Assembly: GCF_011059185.1 (NCBI RefSeq)
Contig: NZ_JAALFE010000024.1
Location: 1 to 47,204, forward strand
Length of the DNA: 47,204 bases
Direction: 5' to 3'
From: Paragemmobacter kunshanensis
GTDB taxonomy: Bacteria > Pseudomonadota > Alphaproteobacteria > Rhodobacterales > Rhodobacteraceae
Made by a program: the position numbers and the translations under genes. The notes under the pieces are model-generated. The model made no database searches and had not been told where the DNA came from. It worked only from the letters and a program-made list of their open reading frames with translations. Position 1 is the first letter of the stretch. The number at the start of each line of letters is the position of its first letter. Below are positions 24,880-33,105 of this stretch, one piece after another.

Positions 24880-25588
24880 TCCCGAAGCCGCCATCACCAT
24901 CACCGCCTACGACTGGGTGCCGGACTTTGCCCAAGGACAGGTCCGTGACCTGCGGGTTCGATGGGCACTTGAGGAAACGGGCCAGAACTACGCCGTTCGC
25001 TATCTCTCACAAGGGCAACAGAAGGAAGCCGCGCACCGCGCGCTGCAACCGTTCGGCCAGGTTCCGACCTACGAGGAAGGTGATCTCACGCTGTTCGAAA
25101 GCGGGGCGATCGTCTGGCATATCGCAGAGCGGTTCCCGGGTCTGCGGCCGACGGAGCCAGCGGGTCAGAGCTTGTCGCTGGAATGGCTGTTTGCCGCGCT
25201 GAACACTCTGGAGCCGCCGATCATGGATCGGGCACAGATGACGATTTTTGAAGTGGCCGAGCCCTGGGCCAAGCCGCGACTTCCCGGCGTCGATGAGCGG
25301 ATCAACGAACGCCTGCAGGAAGCGTCCGATCGCCTCGGCACAGCTGAATGGTTCGGCGGCGGTTTCTCCGCCGGCGACTTGATGATGGTCAGCGTTCTGA
25401 GAATCATCGAGGGCGCGGGCCTCGTCGAAGCCTTCCCCAATCTTGCCGACTATGTCGCGCGTGCCACCGAACGGCCGGCCTTCCAACAGGCCCTGACCGA
25501 TCAGCTTGCCGGCTTCACGGGCAATCCGCCGCCCGGCTTCGATGAATGGATGGCGGAGCTTAAAAGGAAACAAGGAGAACTCGCATGA
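24869..25588 (+). CDS. Glutathione S-transferase family protein (1)
   Basis: Protein of 239 residues from the ATG at 24869, after GGCGGAGGTG, overlapping the VOC gene. The N-terminal thioredoxin-like part shows the cis-proline region FGQVPTYEEGDLTLFESGAIVWHIAERF; the C-terminal helical domain follows (GGGFSAGDLMMVSVLRI, the N-capping box with S and D). Conjugation of glutathione to electrophiles is the family reaction; the residue activating glutathione is not obvious. It is a clear paralogue of the gene at 25943 (shared YDWVPxxxxGxVRDLRxRWA-type opening). Confidence 0.88.
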   Translation: MPVDPEAAITITAYDWVPDFAQGQVRDLRVRWALEETGQNYAVRYLSQGQQKEAAHRALQPFGQVPTYEEGDLTLFESGAIVWHIAERFPGLRPTEPAGQSLSLEWLFAALNTLEPPIMDRAQMTIFEVAEPWAKPRLPGVDERINERLQEASDRLGTAEWFGGGFSAGDLMMVSVLRIIEGAGLVEAFPNLADYVARATERPAFQQALTDQLAGFTGNPPPGFDEWMAELKRKQGELA

Positions 25589-25938
25589 CCTACGTTGCCG
25601 GATTTCTGACTCCCGTGCCGAACGGGAACAAGCAGGCCTACATCGAAAGCGCCCGCAAGGCCTGGCCGCTCTTCAAGGAATATGGGGCCCTGCAAATCAT
25701 GGAGACCTGGGGCGATCAAGTTCCCGCGGGCGAGCACACCGATTTCAGGCAGGCCGTCGCGTTAGAAGACGGCGAGACGGTCTGTTTCTCGTGGATGATC
25801 TGGCCCGACAAGGAAAGCCACGACAGGTGCGGCGCCAGCATGGCAACCGATCCGCGCTGGCAGGAGATGGACATGCCCTTCGATGGCAAGCGCATGATGT
25901 GGGGCAGCTTCACGCCGATCTTCGAAGACAAGGCCTGA
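25585..25938 (+). CDS. DUF1428-family protein
   Basis: Protein of 117 residues matching the DUF1428 (dimeric alpha-beta barrel) family, seen in MTYVAGFLTPVPNGNKQAYIESARKAWPLFKEYGALQIMETWGD and in WMIWPDKESHDRC. Its biochemical role is not known. The start overlaps the previous stop as ATGA, so it is translationally coupled. Confidence 0.85.
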   Translation: MTYVAGFLTPVPNGNKQAYIESARKAWPLFKEYGALQIMETWGDQVPAGEHTDFRQAVALEDGETVCFSWMIWPDKESHDRCGASMATDPRWQEMDMPFDGKRMMWGSFTPIFEDKA

Positions 25939-25942
25939 CGCC

Positions 25943-26596
25943 ATGAACCAGACGGCACCAGAGCAGCTGACGATCTGGACCTTCGACTGGGTGCCGGAGG
26001 GGCCGCGGGGCTATGTGCGTGACCTGCGGCTCCGCTGGGCCTGTGAAGAAGCCGGACTGAGCTATCGCGTCGGCTCCGTCCCCTTCGAGGATCGCGGGGC
26101 CGAGCATCGTGCCATGCAGCCCTTCGGGCAGGTGCCTTACTTGACGGACGGGGATGTCAGCCTGTTCGAAAGCGGCGCCTGCCTGCTGCACCTCTCGGAG
26201 AAGAGCGAAACGCTCATGCCGCGGGAGAGGGCACTGCGGGCGGAAACCTTGTCCTGGGTCCTCGCGGCCCTGAACTCGGTCGAGATGGTCAGCGTGCCCT
26301 GGTGGTTCGTCGGACTGTCGTCCCCGCCGGAGAACCCCTTGGAGGGCTGGCTGCGGGCCCGTCTTACCGTGCTGGAAGACGTCCTGACAGCGCGCGACTG
26401 GCTGGTGGACGATCGCTTTACTGCGGCGGATCTGATCATGGCCGATGTCCTGCGTCCGCCTTGGATTCGCGCGATCGGCGACTATCCCGCAACCGAGGCC
26501 TACATCAATCGGATTTGCGCGCGGCCGGCCTTTGCCAAGGCGCATGCGGATCAGATCGCGCATTTCTCCAGGGCCGACGAGACCCGCGAGGCATGA
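25943..26596 (+). CDS. Glutathione S-transferase family protein (2)
   Basis: Protein of 217 residues, second GST of the operon and paralogous to the one at 24869: both open with a DWVP motif, then VRDLRxRWAxEExG and xHRAxQPFGQVPxxxxGDxxLFESGA. The C-terminal helical part has the FTAADLIMADVLR box. Two diverged copies in one operon suggest a two-step or heterodimeric conjugation, or a recent duplication with specialisation. The start is 5 bases after the DUF1428 stop. Confidence 0.88.
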   Translation: MNQTAPEQLTIWTFDWVPEGPRGYVRDLRLRWACEEAGLSYRVGSVPFEDRGAEHRAMQPFGQVPYLTDGDVSLFESGACLLHLSEKSETLMPRERALRAETLSWVLAALNSVEMVSVPWWFVGLSSPPENPLEGWLRARLTVLEDVLTARDWLVDDRFTAADLIMADVLRPPWIRAIGDYPATEAYINRICARPAFAKAHADQIAHFSRADETREA

Positions 26597-26646
26597 ATGG
26601 CGGCTTGCCGTTCCCGGGGAATGACCACAACGCATGGGAGGAGGAA

Positions 26647-27570
26647 ATGATGACACTGACCTCGACTTCACGGTCCTGCATGGGGGCCCTGCAGGCCTCG
26701 GTTCTTGTCGGCGCGATGGCCGCCCCCGCGCTGGCGCAGGACAGGGAGGGCCGGGCCATGTCCGGGGACCTCGGGATCTATTATCAGGTTCACGGCGATC
26801 TTGGTTCGGGCATGGTGCCATTTCTCGTGCTCCATGGGGGCATGGGCACCATCGAAGGGGACTTCGGTGCCCTCTTGCCGTCCCTCGCCGCAAGGCGCCC
26901 GGTGATCGGGGTGGAACAGCAGGGCCATGGGCGGACGGGCGGACGTGACACGCCGGTCTCCCTGGCGGCAATGCGGGCAGACACCCTGGCCGTGCTGGAT
27001 GCGCTCGATGTCGAGCGGGTGCACGCGGTGGGCTTTTCCATGGGCGGCATGCTGGCGCTGGACCTGGCATTGTCCGCACCCGAGCGGCTGGCCACGCTCA
27101 CGGCGATCTCGGTCAGCCAGAACCTCGACGGAATGCATCCGGCCATCGCGGAGATGAACCGGAATCCGACGGCCGAGCCCTCGCCGGACGCGCTGGAGCA
27201 GCTGCCGAGCGAAGAGGATTTCGCACGCATGCAGGCAGGTTTCGCGGACAACCCGGATGGCCCGGAGCAGTTCGGGCGCACCTTTGCGCAGCTGCAGGCC
27301 TTCATGGTCAGCGGCTGGGGCTGGAGCGATCAGGAGCTTGCCACGCTCCCTGTGCCGACCCTGCTTGTCCTTGGCGACAGTGACTTCACCCCGGTCGACC
27401 ATGGCGCGCATATGGCAGCGCGCACCGGGGCACAGCTGGCGGTTTTGCCGGACACCACACATCTCTCGATCACGAGCCGCTCGGATTGGCTGTTGCCCCT
27501 TGTCGACCACCGGATCACCACATCCGGAACCGGCGATGAAACATTTGACCGGAAAGGGGATAGGCCATGA
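26647..27570 (+). CDS. Exported alpha/beta hydrolase
   Basis: Protein of 307 residues from ATG 26647 with a purine-rich GGGAGGAGG site in front. Residues 1-31 form a signal peptide ending ALAQ, so the enzyme probably works in the periplasm. The fold shows the oxyanion HGGMGT strand region, the nucleophile elbow GFSMGGM (Ser about residue 129), the acid in LVLGDSDFTP, and the histidine in TTHLSI. It is similar to esterase/haloperoxidase-type hydrolases. An upstream in-frame extension to 26302 overlaps the GST gene and is rejected. The stop overlaps the next start as ATGA. Confidence 0.85.
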   Translation: MMTLTSTSRSCMGALQASVLVGAMAAPALAQDREGRAMSGDLGIYYQVHGDLGSGMVPFLVLHGGMGTIEGDFGALLPSLAARRPVIGVEQQGHGRTGGRDTPVSLAAMRADTLAVLDALDVERVHAVGFSMGGMLALDLALSAPERLATLTAISVSQNLDGMHPAIAEMNRNPTAEPSPDALEQLPSEEDFARMQAGFADNPDGPEQFGRTFAQLQAFMVSGWGWSDQELATLPVPTLLVLGDSDFTPVDHGAHMAARTGAQLAVLPDTTHLSITSRSDWLLPLVDHRITTSGTGDETFDRKGDRP

Positions 27571-28061
27571 CAGGGCGCAAGGCCGCCGTATTCCTCTGGT
27601 TCGACACCGAGGCCGAAGCGGCCGCCGAATTCTATGCGGCCACCTTTCCGGACAGCCATGTGGACCGGATCGTGCGATTGCGGGGCGAGACGCCGAGCGG
27701 GCCCGCAGGCAGCGTTCAGGTGGTTGAGATGACTCTGCTGGGCTTGCCCTATGCGTTGCTGAATGCCGGCTCGCATGTGCGGCCCAACGATGCCTACTCG
27801 CTCCAGGTCTATACCGAGGATCAGGCCGAGACGGACAGGCTGTGGGATGCGATCGTCGACAATGGCGGTGAAGAGATCATGTGCGGCTGGTGCAAGGACC
27901 GCTGGGGCTTTCGCTGGCAGATCACACCCCGTGTCCTGATGGAGGCGCTGTCGCACCCGGACGCTGCAGCCTCGGCCCGCGCACAAGCAGCCATGATGGA
28001 AATGCGCAGGATCGACATCGCGGTGATCGAGGCTGCCTTGCGTGGCAAGGCGGCACCATGA
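27567..28061 (+). CDS. PhnB-like VOC protein (3-demethylubiquinone-9 methyltransferase-type)
   Basis: Protein of 164 residues of the PhnB/3-dmu-9_3-mt group in the VOC superfamily: AVFLWFDTEAEAAAEFYAATFPDSHV at the start, LNAGSHVRPNDAYSLQVYTEDQAETDRLWDAI in the middle, CGWCKDRWGFRWQITP towards the end. Despite the domain name, members are rarely methyltransferases and the substrate is unknown. It overlaps both neighbours by 4 bases. Confidence 0.85.
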   Translation: MTGRKAAVFLWFDTEAEAAAEFYAATFPDSHVDRIVRLRGETPSGPAGSVQVVEMTLLGLPYALLNAGSHVRPNDAYSLQVYTEDQAETDRLWDAIVDNGGEEIMCGWCKDRWGFRWQITPRVLMEALSHPDAAASARAQAAMMEMRRIDIAVIEAALRGKAAP

Positions 28062-28426
28062 CCACGGGCCCGACGGAGATCATCGGGAGCGCGGATTGCG
28101 GAAACTCCCCCAAGAATGCATTCGTGCAGGACATCGCAATTGCCCTGGAGACCGGCGTCGCCTCGGTCGAAATCTTCGATCCGGAGATCACGTGGGCCCG
28201 GACTTCGACAAAGACGCTCGAGGGGCAGGCCGGGGTCCTTCAGGCGTTGTCTTCCACCCCTCAGGTGATCAGGGTCGTTGTCCAGCACGCAATCTCCCAC
28301 GGCAAGATCGGCGCAGCCAACGGAGATACACTCCTGGCCAATGGGGTGAAGCGCCCATTCTGCCATGTCTTCGAATTCACCAACGGCAAGGCCAGAAGTG
28401 TGGTGTCGATCACGACCTACAGGTGA
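28058..28426 (+). CDS. NTF2/SnoaL-like small protein
   Basis: Protein of 122 residues whose pattern (IAIALETGVASVEIFDPEITWARTSTKTLEGQAGVLQAL and HVFEFTNGKARSVVSITTY at the end) fits the cone-shaped NTF2/SnoaL fold. This fold includes small hydrolases, isomerases and binding proteins. It is the last gene of the operon, coupled by ATGA to the PhnB-like gene. An in-frame longer start at 27881 is inside the previous gene and is rejected. Confidence 0.75.
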   Translation: MTTGPTEIIGSADCGNSPKNAFVQDIAIALETGVASVEIFDPEITWARTSTKTLEGQAGVLQALSSTPQVIRVVVQHAISHGKIGAANGDTLLANGVKRPFCHVFEFTNGKARSVVSITTYR

Positions 28427-28869
28427 AGTTGCCCATGCCCAGTTGCCAACGGCTCAGGGCGAAGTCTGCGACCGGGCCTGTCCCGACCATGAGCACGATT
28501 ATCAGCAGAGGATGAGGCGATAGTTGAACGGCTGCAGTGCGAAGCACACCAGCCTTTCGTCGCGCTTGTCTCGAATGTCAGCTCCGGGCCGAGAGCGTCA
28601 TGGCGTCCTGCTTGGGAGGCCACGATTTCTGCCGCTGTGCCGCATGACCGATTCGCGCCCGGACTGACCACGCCGATCTCAGGTGGGTTTGCAGTGGCAG
28701 GCATGGGCGCGCCCGTCGGTACCGGCCCTCACCGGACATTCGAGCCAAGCGCGGCGAACGGCACGAAAGAGCCCATTCTTCCGGATGCTGCGGTCGCGGC
28801 CAATGGCCGCTGAGTGGAACTTTGAAGACGGTTGCCAGCGTTGCACTGCTTCTTGCGCCTCCTCAAATA
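28427..28869. repeat. Non-coding region of degenerate intergenic repeats
   Basis: About 440 bases with no supportable gene. It contains a partial repeat copy (GAACGGCACGAAAGAGCCC near 28756-28774), another GAACGGCTGCAG fragment at 28526, and CTCGAATGTCAGCTCCGGGCCG near 28571, which recalls the flank of the 12.7-kb copy. Confidence 0.5.
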
Positions 28870-28889
28870 TAGGTATACCGATCTACCTA
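28870..28889. promoter_or_regulatory. Palindromic operator before the TetR gene
   Basis: TAGGTA at 28870-28875 and TACCTA at 28884-28889 form a perfect 6+6 inverted repeat with an 8-base spacer, 17 bases before the regulator start. The left arm also lies in the 8-base palindrome GGTATACC. Position and symmetry suit autoregulation by the TetR-type protein downstream. Confidence 0.55.
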
Positions 28890-28906
28890 CATTCAGGAGA
28901 TTCGAT

Positions 28907-29497
28907 ATGGCCGCGCCAAGTAAGACACCAAAAGGATCTGCACATGATCGTCTCATGCAAGCGGCCATGATCCTGTTCTACAACCACGGCATCAGCGGAA
29001 CCGGCATTGATGCCATTGTGGAACGCGCAGGCGTGGCGAAAAAGAGCCTCTACAACAATTTTGCTTCCAAGGCGGATCTGGTTAACCAGTATCTTGAAGC
29101 ACGGCATGCAGAATGGTTGGCGCTCTATGATAACCGTGTGGCGACGGCAAGGGAGCCCTGTCAGCGTATCCTTGCGGTGTTCGATGCCTATCAGGATCAC
29201 GCTGAATTTGCATATGAGCGGGGGTTTCGCGGTTGCGGATTATTGAACGCGGCGGCTGAACTTGAGGCCGGCGATGTTGGGCGGGCCGCTGTCAGGCGAC
29301 ACAAAGAACAAGTCGAAAGCATTCTTGCGCAGCATCTCTCGGAACTGTTGCCCGAAAAACCCGATCGTGTGGTGGCTTTGGCGGCGCAGATTGCCTTTCT
29401 GCTGGAAGGTTCGATGGCACGGGCGGGACTGGAGGGCAGCAGCGCGCGGGTGATCACAGCACGGGCGATGGTCGACGACATGTTGAAGGCGCTTTGA
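28907..29497 (+). CDS. TetR/AcrR-family regulator
   Basis: Repressor of 196 residues from the ATG at 28907 with CAGGAG upstream. The N-terminal helix-turn-helix reads LFYNHGISGTGIDAIVERAGVAKKSLYNNFASKADLV, the typical TetR form. The C-terminal ligand domain contains FRGCGLLNAAAEL, the pattern of the YcdC/YjdC-like TetR group. Two bases after its stop starts an EamA-type transporter, its probable target, co-transcribed. Confidence 0.88.
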   Translation: MAAPSKTPKGSAHDRLMQAAMILFYNHGISGTGIDAIVERAGVAKKSLYNNFASKADLVNQYLEARHAEWLALYDNRVATAREPCQRILAVFDAYQDHAEFAYERGFRGCGLLNAAAELEAGDVGRAAVRRHKEQVESILAQHLSELLPEKPDRVVALAAQIAFLLEGSMARAGLEGSSARVITARAMVDDMLKAL

Positions 29498-29498
29498 A

Positions 29499-30257
29499 AT
29501 GATGCAGGGACAAGCTTGGGGAGTGGTCGCAATCCTGTTTTCGGCCGTCGTCTGGGGCACGACTGGAACGGCAGCAACATTTGCGCCCGATGTCAGTGCT
29601 GCCGCGATTGGTGCTGCTGCAATGGGCGTTGGGTCTGCTCCATTACTCTCGGCGCTTATCGAATACCTGCTGGACCGAAGAAATCTGACTTTACGGTGGT
29701 CCGCTGGGGCGCTTGTCGGGCTGATCGGAATGGGGCTGATCTGCGTCGCAGAAAATCTCTCCCACGGCGAAGTGGTTGGTGGAGACTCCGTCCCTTTAGG
29801 GGTTTTTCTGGGGCTGATTGGCGGGCTAACCTATGCTCTCTATTCTTGGAGCGCGCGGAAAATGATGCTGCAAGGCACGCGGTCATCGGTCGCAATGGGT
29901 GCTACATTCGGTCTCGGTGGCCTGTTGCTGATGCCGGTCCTGATCCTGACGGGGGGCACGTTTCTTGCATCTTGGACGAATGTGGCCGTTGGGATTTACA
30001 TGGCCGCCGTGCCCATGTTTCTTGGCTACCTTGCTTTTGGGTTCGGGCTTGCCCGTGTGCAGGCGAGCATGGCGACAGTCATCACGCTGCTTGAGCCCGT
30101 CGTGGCAGCTGTTTTGGCTGTTCTAATTGTAGGGGAGCGGCTTCCCAACCTTGGATGGATTGGTGTGGCTATGGTTGTTGGGTGCCTTGTAATCATTGCG
30201 ATGCCTATTTCGCTGGGCGGACGGTTCCGTGCAGGGCCTCAATTCGAGCAGCCCTGA
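29499..30257 (+). CDS. EamA/DMT-family transporter, apparently internally deleted
   Basis: Protein of 252 residues; DMT transporters usually have about 290-300 residues and ten membrane segments as two EamA repeats. The first repeat here passes directly from IGAAAMGVG to SAPLLSALIEYLLDRR. From what I know of the family, about 45-50 residues (membrane segments 2-3 and their loop) belong between these, so only about eight segments remain. The frame is intact. The second EamA repeat (SSVAMGATFGLGGLLLMPVLIL through VIVGERLPNLGWIGVAMVVGCLVI) looks complete. Substrate unknown; transport by this form is doubtful. Confidence 0.7.
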   Translation: MMQGQAWGVVAILFSAVVWGTTGTAATFAPDVSAAAIGAAAMGVGSAPLLSALIEYLLDRRNLTLRWSAGALVGLIGMGLICVAENLSHGEVVGGDSVPLGVFLGLIGGLTYALYSWSARKMMLQGTRSSVAMGATFGLGGLLLMPVLILTGGTFLASWTNVAVGIYMAAVPMFLGYLAFGFGLARVQASMATVITLLEPVVAAVLAVLIVGERLPNLGWIGVAMVVGCLVIIAMPISLGGRFRAGPQFEQP

Positions 30258-30427
30258 ACAATTGCTTAGGACTGGTAAGCGGTCACTGTGAGCTGGACTA
30301 TGAACGGCAGAAAGGTCCCGCTCTGCCGACCTTCACCCTCCGAAAATGCTGCGCGATGGACGAATGACCGGTTCGACGAAGCTGCGCCGCAGCGCCCGGC
30401 TAAGAAGCGAACGGCAGCAACGGGCCG
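30258..30427. repeat. Spacer made of dispersed repeat copies
   Basis: 170 bases between convergent genes with two motif copies: GAACGGCAGAAAGGTCC at 30302-30318 and GAACGGCAGCAACGGGCCG at 30409-30427. The second ends directly at the virB6 stop codon. AAAATGCTGCGCGATG near 30344 is shared with 6115. Confidence 0.6.
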
Positions 30428-31504
30428 TCACCGTCGCCCAAGCCGTCCCAGTCTCGCCAGCTGCGCCAGCATTTTTGATCCCGAGTCTGCGGATCCTGTG
30501 CCGCCTCCGGAACCCGTCTGTCCCATGCCTTGCCGTACTGGCATTTGCTGTACGCCAAAGAACTGCCGCGCCCTGAGGGCTGCGTATTCTGCTCCACTGG
30601 CCCCGCCGATGAGGTAGCGATTGTAGGCCTGCTGGCTTCCCATGGCGGCGCGAGCGAAGCTGTAGCCGCCGCCGAGGCCACCGGAGAGGGCGGGCATCAT
30701 GATGTTGCCGGAGATCGCGCGGACGATGAAGGGTGTTGCGATTATGAACCCTTTGGCCATGAGCACCATCATAAAGAAGGGTATGAGCGCGCCGATGTTG
30801 GAAGCTCCTTCCGGATCACCCAACTCGCCTATGAGAGCCGAGGCCACCCCGGTGATGGTCGCGAAGACCCCTGCGACCACGATAGGGTAGATCGCGAAGG
30901 AGATAAGCGCGGATAACCAGCGCGCGAAATAATCCTTGGTGACCTCGAAGAGGGTCAGGAAAATCATCACCGGGGCGATCCCGATCAGAAGCGCGATCAT
31001 CAGTCGGGAGGCCACGAGGATGAAGGCGGCCAGTCCGCCGAGGATCGAGAGCAGAAGCACACCGACGATGTCGAGCATGGCGCCAGCCATCCAGTTCAGC
31101 TCGGACCCGGCAGCGTTCAGATAGTCGCCCAGCTCCGCGATCAGCCGGTCGAATTCTTCGGCGAAGGTGCCTGAGGGGCCAGGGCTGCCGCCGCCGACGG
31201 AGGCTACCAGCGCACCCGCGATACTGTCGATCCCATAGAGAATGGCAGACGAGAACGCGTTGAACTGCATCCAATTGGTCGCGAATATCCCGATGAGCCC
31301 GATCTTGGCCGCGAGCCAGAAGGCTGTGTGCCCATCCATGGCCCGGTATTGATAGATCATGTTGATTCCGACGAGGATCACCACCAACGTTGTCCCCAAA
31401 ACCAGGAGCGTGCCGACCGTTGCCGCAACCGCACCAAACTGGGTCTCAGCGGCGGTGTCGAGATAGGCCTGGGAGGTTTCAACGAAGTAGGTGACGACGC
31501 TCAT
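30428..31504 (-). CDS. virB6: VirB6/TrbL-type inner-membrane channel protein
   Basis: Polytopic protein of 358 residues, last gene of the VirB operon. It has about seven hydrophobic segments and the family-typical central stretch LLLSILGGLAAFILVASRLMIALLIGIAPVMIFLTLFEVTKDYFARWLSALISFAIYPI. VirB6 forms part of the inner-membrane pore of type IV secretion. The C-terminus is glycine/serine- and basic-rich. Its place at the operon end, instead of between virB5 and virB8, differs from the Agrobacterium order. Confidence 0.88.
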   Translation of the reverse strand: MSVVTYFVETSQAYLDTAAETQFGAVAATVGTLLVLGTTLVVILVGINMIYQYRAMDGHTAFWLAAKIGLIGIFATNWMQFNAFSSAILYGIDSIAGALVASVGGGSPGPSGTFAEEFDRLIAELGDYLNAAGSELNWMAGAMLDIVGVLLLSILGGLAAFILVASRLMIALLIGIAPVMIFLTLFEVTKDYFARWLSALISFAIYPIVVAGVFATITGVASALIGELGDPEGASNIGALIPFFMMVLMAKGFIIATPFIVRAISGNIMMPALSGGLGGGYSFARAAMGSQQAYNRYLIGGASGAEYAALRARQFFGVQQMPVRQGMGQTGSGGGTGSADSGSKMLAQLARLGRLGRR

Positions 31505-31516
31505 CGCGGGGCTGCC

Positions 31517-31927
31517 TTACCAATTACCTGCGGCGTCGCAGATGGCCCGGGCTTCCGGACGGGCGGCGTTGGCGCGGCGGTTGTAGCCTTCCGAGGCTTC
31601 GAGCATTTCCCATCGTTCGTCGCTCGCGTAGCTCTCCCGAAACACGGCCTCGGCCGCGTCCCAGGACGGGAACCGGGTCGCGCAGTCGCAGTTGCCGATC
31701 TCGACGACCCGCTCGAGATTCTGGGCGCGATAGATGTCCTGAACCAGAACCCGCTGATAGGCTTGGCGCAGGGGGATCTCCTGCATCCAGACGGGCTCGG
31801 CGGGCCGGTCCAGACAGACGTCAAAGCTGCGATCGAGGGTTGGCACTAGGTTGCGCTCGGCAACGGCGAAGGCAGGCGTCAGGCTTAGGGCCAGTGCGGC
31901 CAAGGCGAGGTGCTGCGCCTGCCTCAT
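31517..31927 (-). CDS. Small exported protein of the VirB operon (unknown)
   Basis: Protein of 136 residues with a signal peptide (MRQAQHLALAALALSLTPAFAVAE). The mature part contains four cysteines: one in FDVCLDRP, two in GNCDCATRF and one in AICDAAGNW, so disulfides are likely. I do not recognise a family. It sits between the DUF4177 gene and virB6, overlapping the former by 4 bases. Candidate periplasmic helper of the secretion channel or adhesin-like factor. Confidence 0.75.
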   Translation of the reverse strand: MRQAQHLALAALALSLTPAFAVAERNLVPTLDRSFDVCLDRPAEPVWMQEIPLRQAYQRVLVQDIYRAQNLERVVEIGNCDCATRFPSWDAAEAVFRESYASDERWEMLEASEGYNRRANAARPEARAICDAAGNW

Positions 31928-32118
31928 GCCGTGGCTCCAGCGGGTGTGGTTTCGCGTTTCAGGAAAACGGTGTGCCCGATATTGGCGAATTCTGAAGTGC
32001 TGATCGACACCACCTCCCAGCCTTCTGCACCTTTGGCATTCAGGCTGGCCTGCATGTCGGCAAGGCTGGTCTTACGAGTCATGGGAAAGGACAGGATATC
32101 GTATTCAAAGGTCTTCAT
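31924..32118 (-). CDS. DUF4177-type small protein
   Basis: Protein of 64 residues: MKTFEYDIL, then ADMQASLNAKGAEGWEVVSIS and TVFLKRE. This beta-alpha-beta pattern with the LNxxGxEGWEVV box is typical of DUF4177. Function unknown. It overlaps the virB11 end and the next start by 4 bases each, so it is a true member of the operon. Confidence 0.8.
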   Translation of the reverse strand: MKTFEYDILSFPMTRKTSLADMQASLNAKGAEGWEVVSISTSEFANIGHTVFLKRETTPAGATA

Positions 32119-33101
32119 GGGGAAATTCCAATCTCAGTTGCGCCGGGCAGGTAGAATTCGGTGATGCCGCGTTTGCCGTCATGGCGACCGGCCTGGATGA
32201 TCACATCGATGGAATTTTCGATGTACTGGATCATGTCGGCATAGGTCATCGGGATCTCGGTCTTGAGTGCTGCGATCGCGAGGCGCTGCACGGCCAATTG
32301 CGGGGTTTCGGCATGCAGTGTGGTCATGGACCCGCCATGGCCGGTGTTGATGGCTTCCAGAAAGGTCATGGCCTCCTTGCCGCGCACCTCGCCCAGGATG
32401 ATCCGGTCGGGGCGCATGCGCAGCGTGGCGGTGAGAAGCACATCGGCGGTCTGGAATTCCGCGTCACGATTGGCGATGAGGGTCACGGCATTTGGCTGGG
32501 TCGGTAAAAGCTCGGCGGCTTCTTCGATGGTCACGATGCGTTCCTCGGCCGGTACGTGAGAGAGGATCTTGCGCGCGGCGACGGTCTTGCCAGTGGAGGT
32601 GCCACCCGAGACGATCATGTTGAGTTTGTTCTCGACGCAGAAGGCCAGCGCATCATCGATCAAACCCGCGGCCACCACTGCGCGCAAGGCGCGCTTTTTT
32701 TCGACGCGCAGGTCTTCGAGCTTGCGCTCTTTTCCGTAGAGGAAATCGAGCGCAATGCCCTCGAGTGGCAGGCTTGAGAAGAACCGCAGGCTGATCGACA
32801 TGGCCGAGAGCACGGCGGGCGGGGTGATGACCTGTGCGCGGATCGGGCGCCCCTTGTAGGTGATCGAAACCGAGACGATGGGGCGGTCCTTGCTCATCGT
32901 GGTATTGGCCGATGAGGCGATCTGGTTGCCGAGGTCCCTGACCTGAACGCCGGTCAGCCTCTGGTCCAGCGCGCGCATGAAGTGATCGCCCTGGAATTCG
33001 CCCCAGCAGGTGCCATCAGGGTTGATGCAGATCTCGATGACATCGTCGCGAGCGGCGGCGTCGATCCGGTCGAGCGAGGTTTCGAGATAGCTCAGCGACA
33101 T
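32115..33101 (-). CDS. virB11: VirB11 secretion ATPase
   Basis: Cytoplasmic traffic ATPase of 328 residues, hexameric in the family. Walker A GGTSTGKT is at residues 166-173; TIEEAAELLP (Asp/Glu box) and the LRMRPDRIILGEVRGKEAMTFLEAINTGHGGSMTTLHA region follow with Walker B and the His box. ATG 33101 (MSLSYLETSLDRI) is chosen; a longer in-frame extension overlaps virB10. It powers pilus assembly and substrate transfer with VirB4. Confidence 0.93.
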   Translation of the reverse strand: MSLSYLETSLDRIDAAARDDVIEICINPDGTCWGEFQGDHFMRALDQRLTGVQVRDLGNQIASSANTTMSKDRPIVSVSITYKGRPIRAQVITPPAVLSAMSISLRFFSSLPLEGIALDFLYGKERKLEDLRVEKKRALRAVVAAGLIDDALAFCVENKLNMIVSGGTSTGKTVAARKILSHVPAEERIVTIEEAAELLPTQPNAVTLIANRDAEFQTADVLLTATLRMRPDRIILGEVRGKEAMTFLEAINTGHGGSMTTLHAETPQLAVQRLAIAALKTEIPMTYADMIQYIENSIDVIIQAGRHDGKRGITEFYLPGATEIGISP

Positions 33102-33105
33102 GGGC

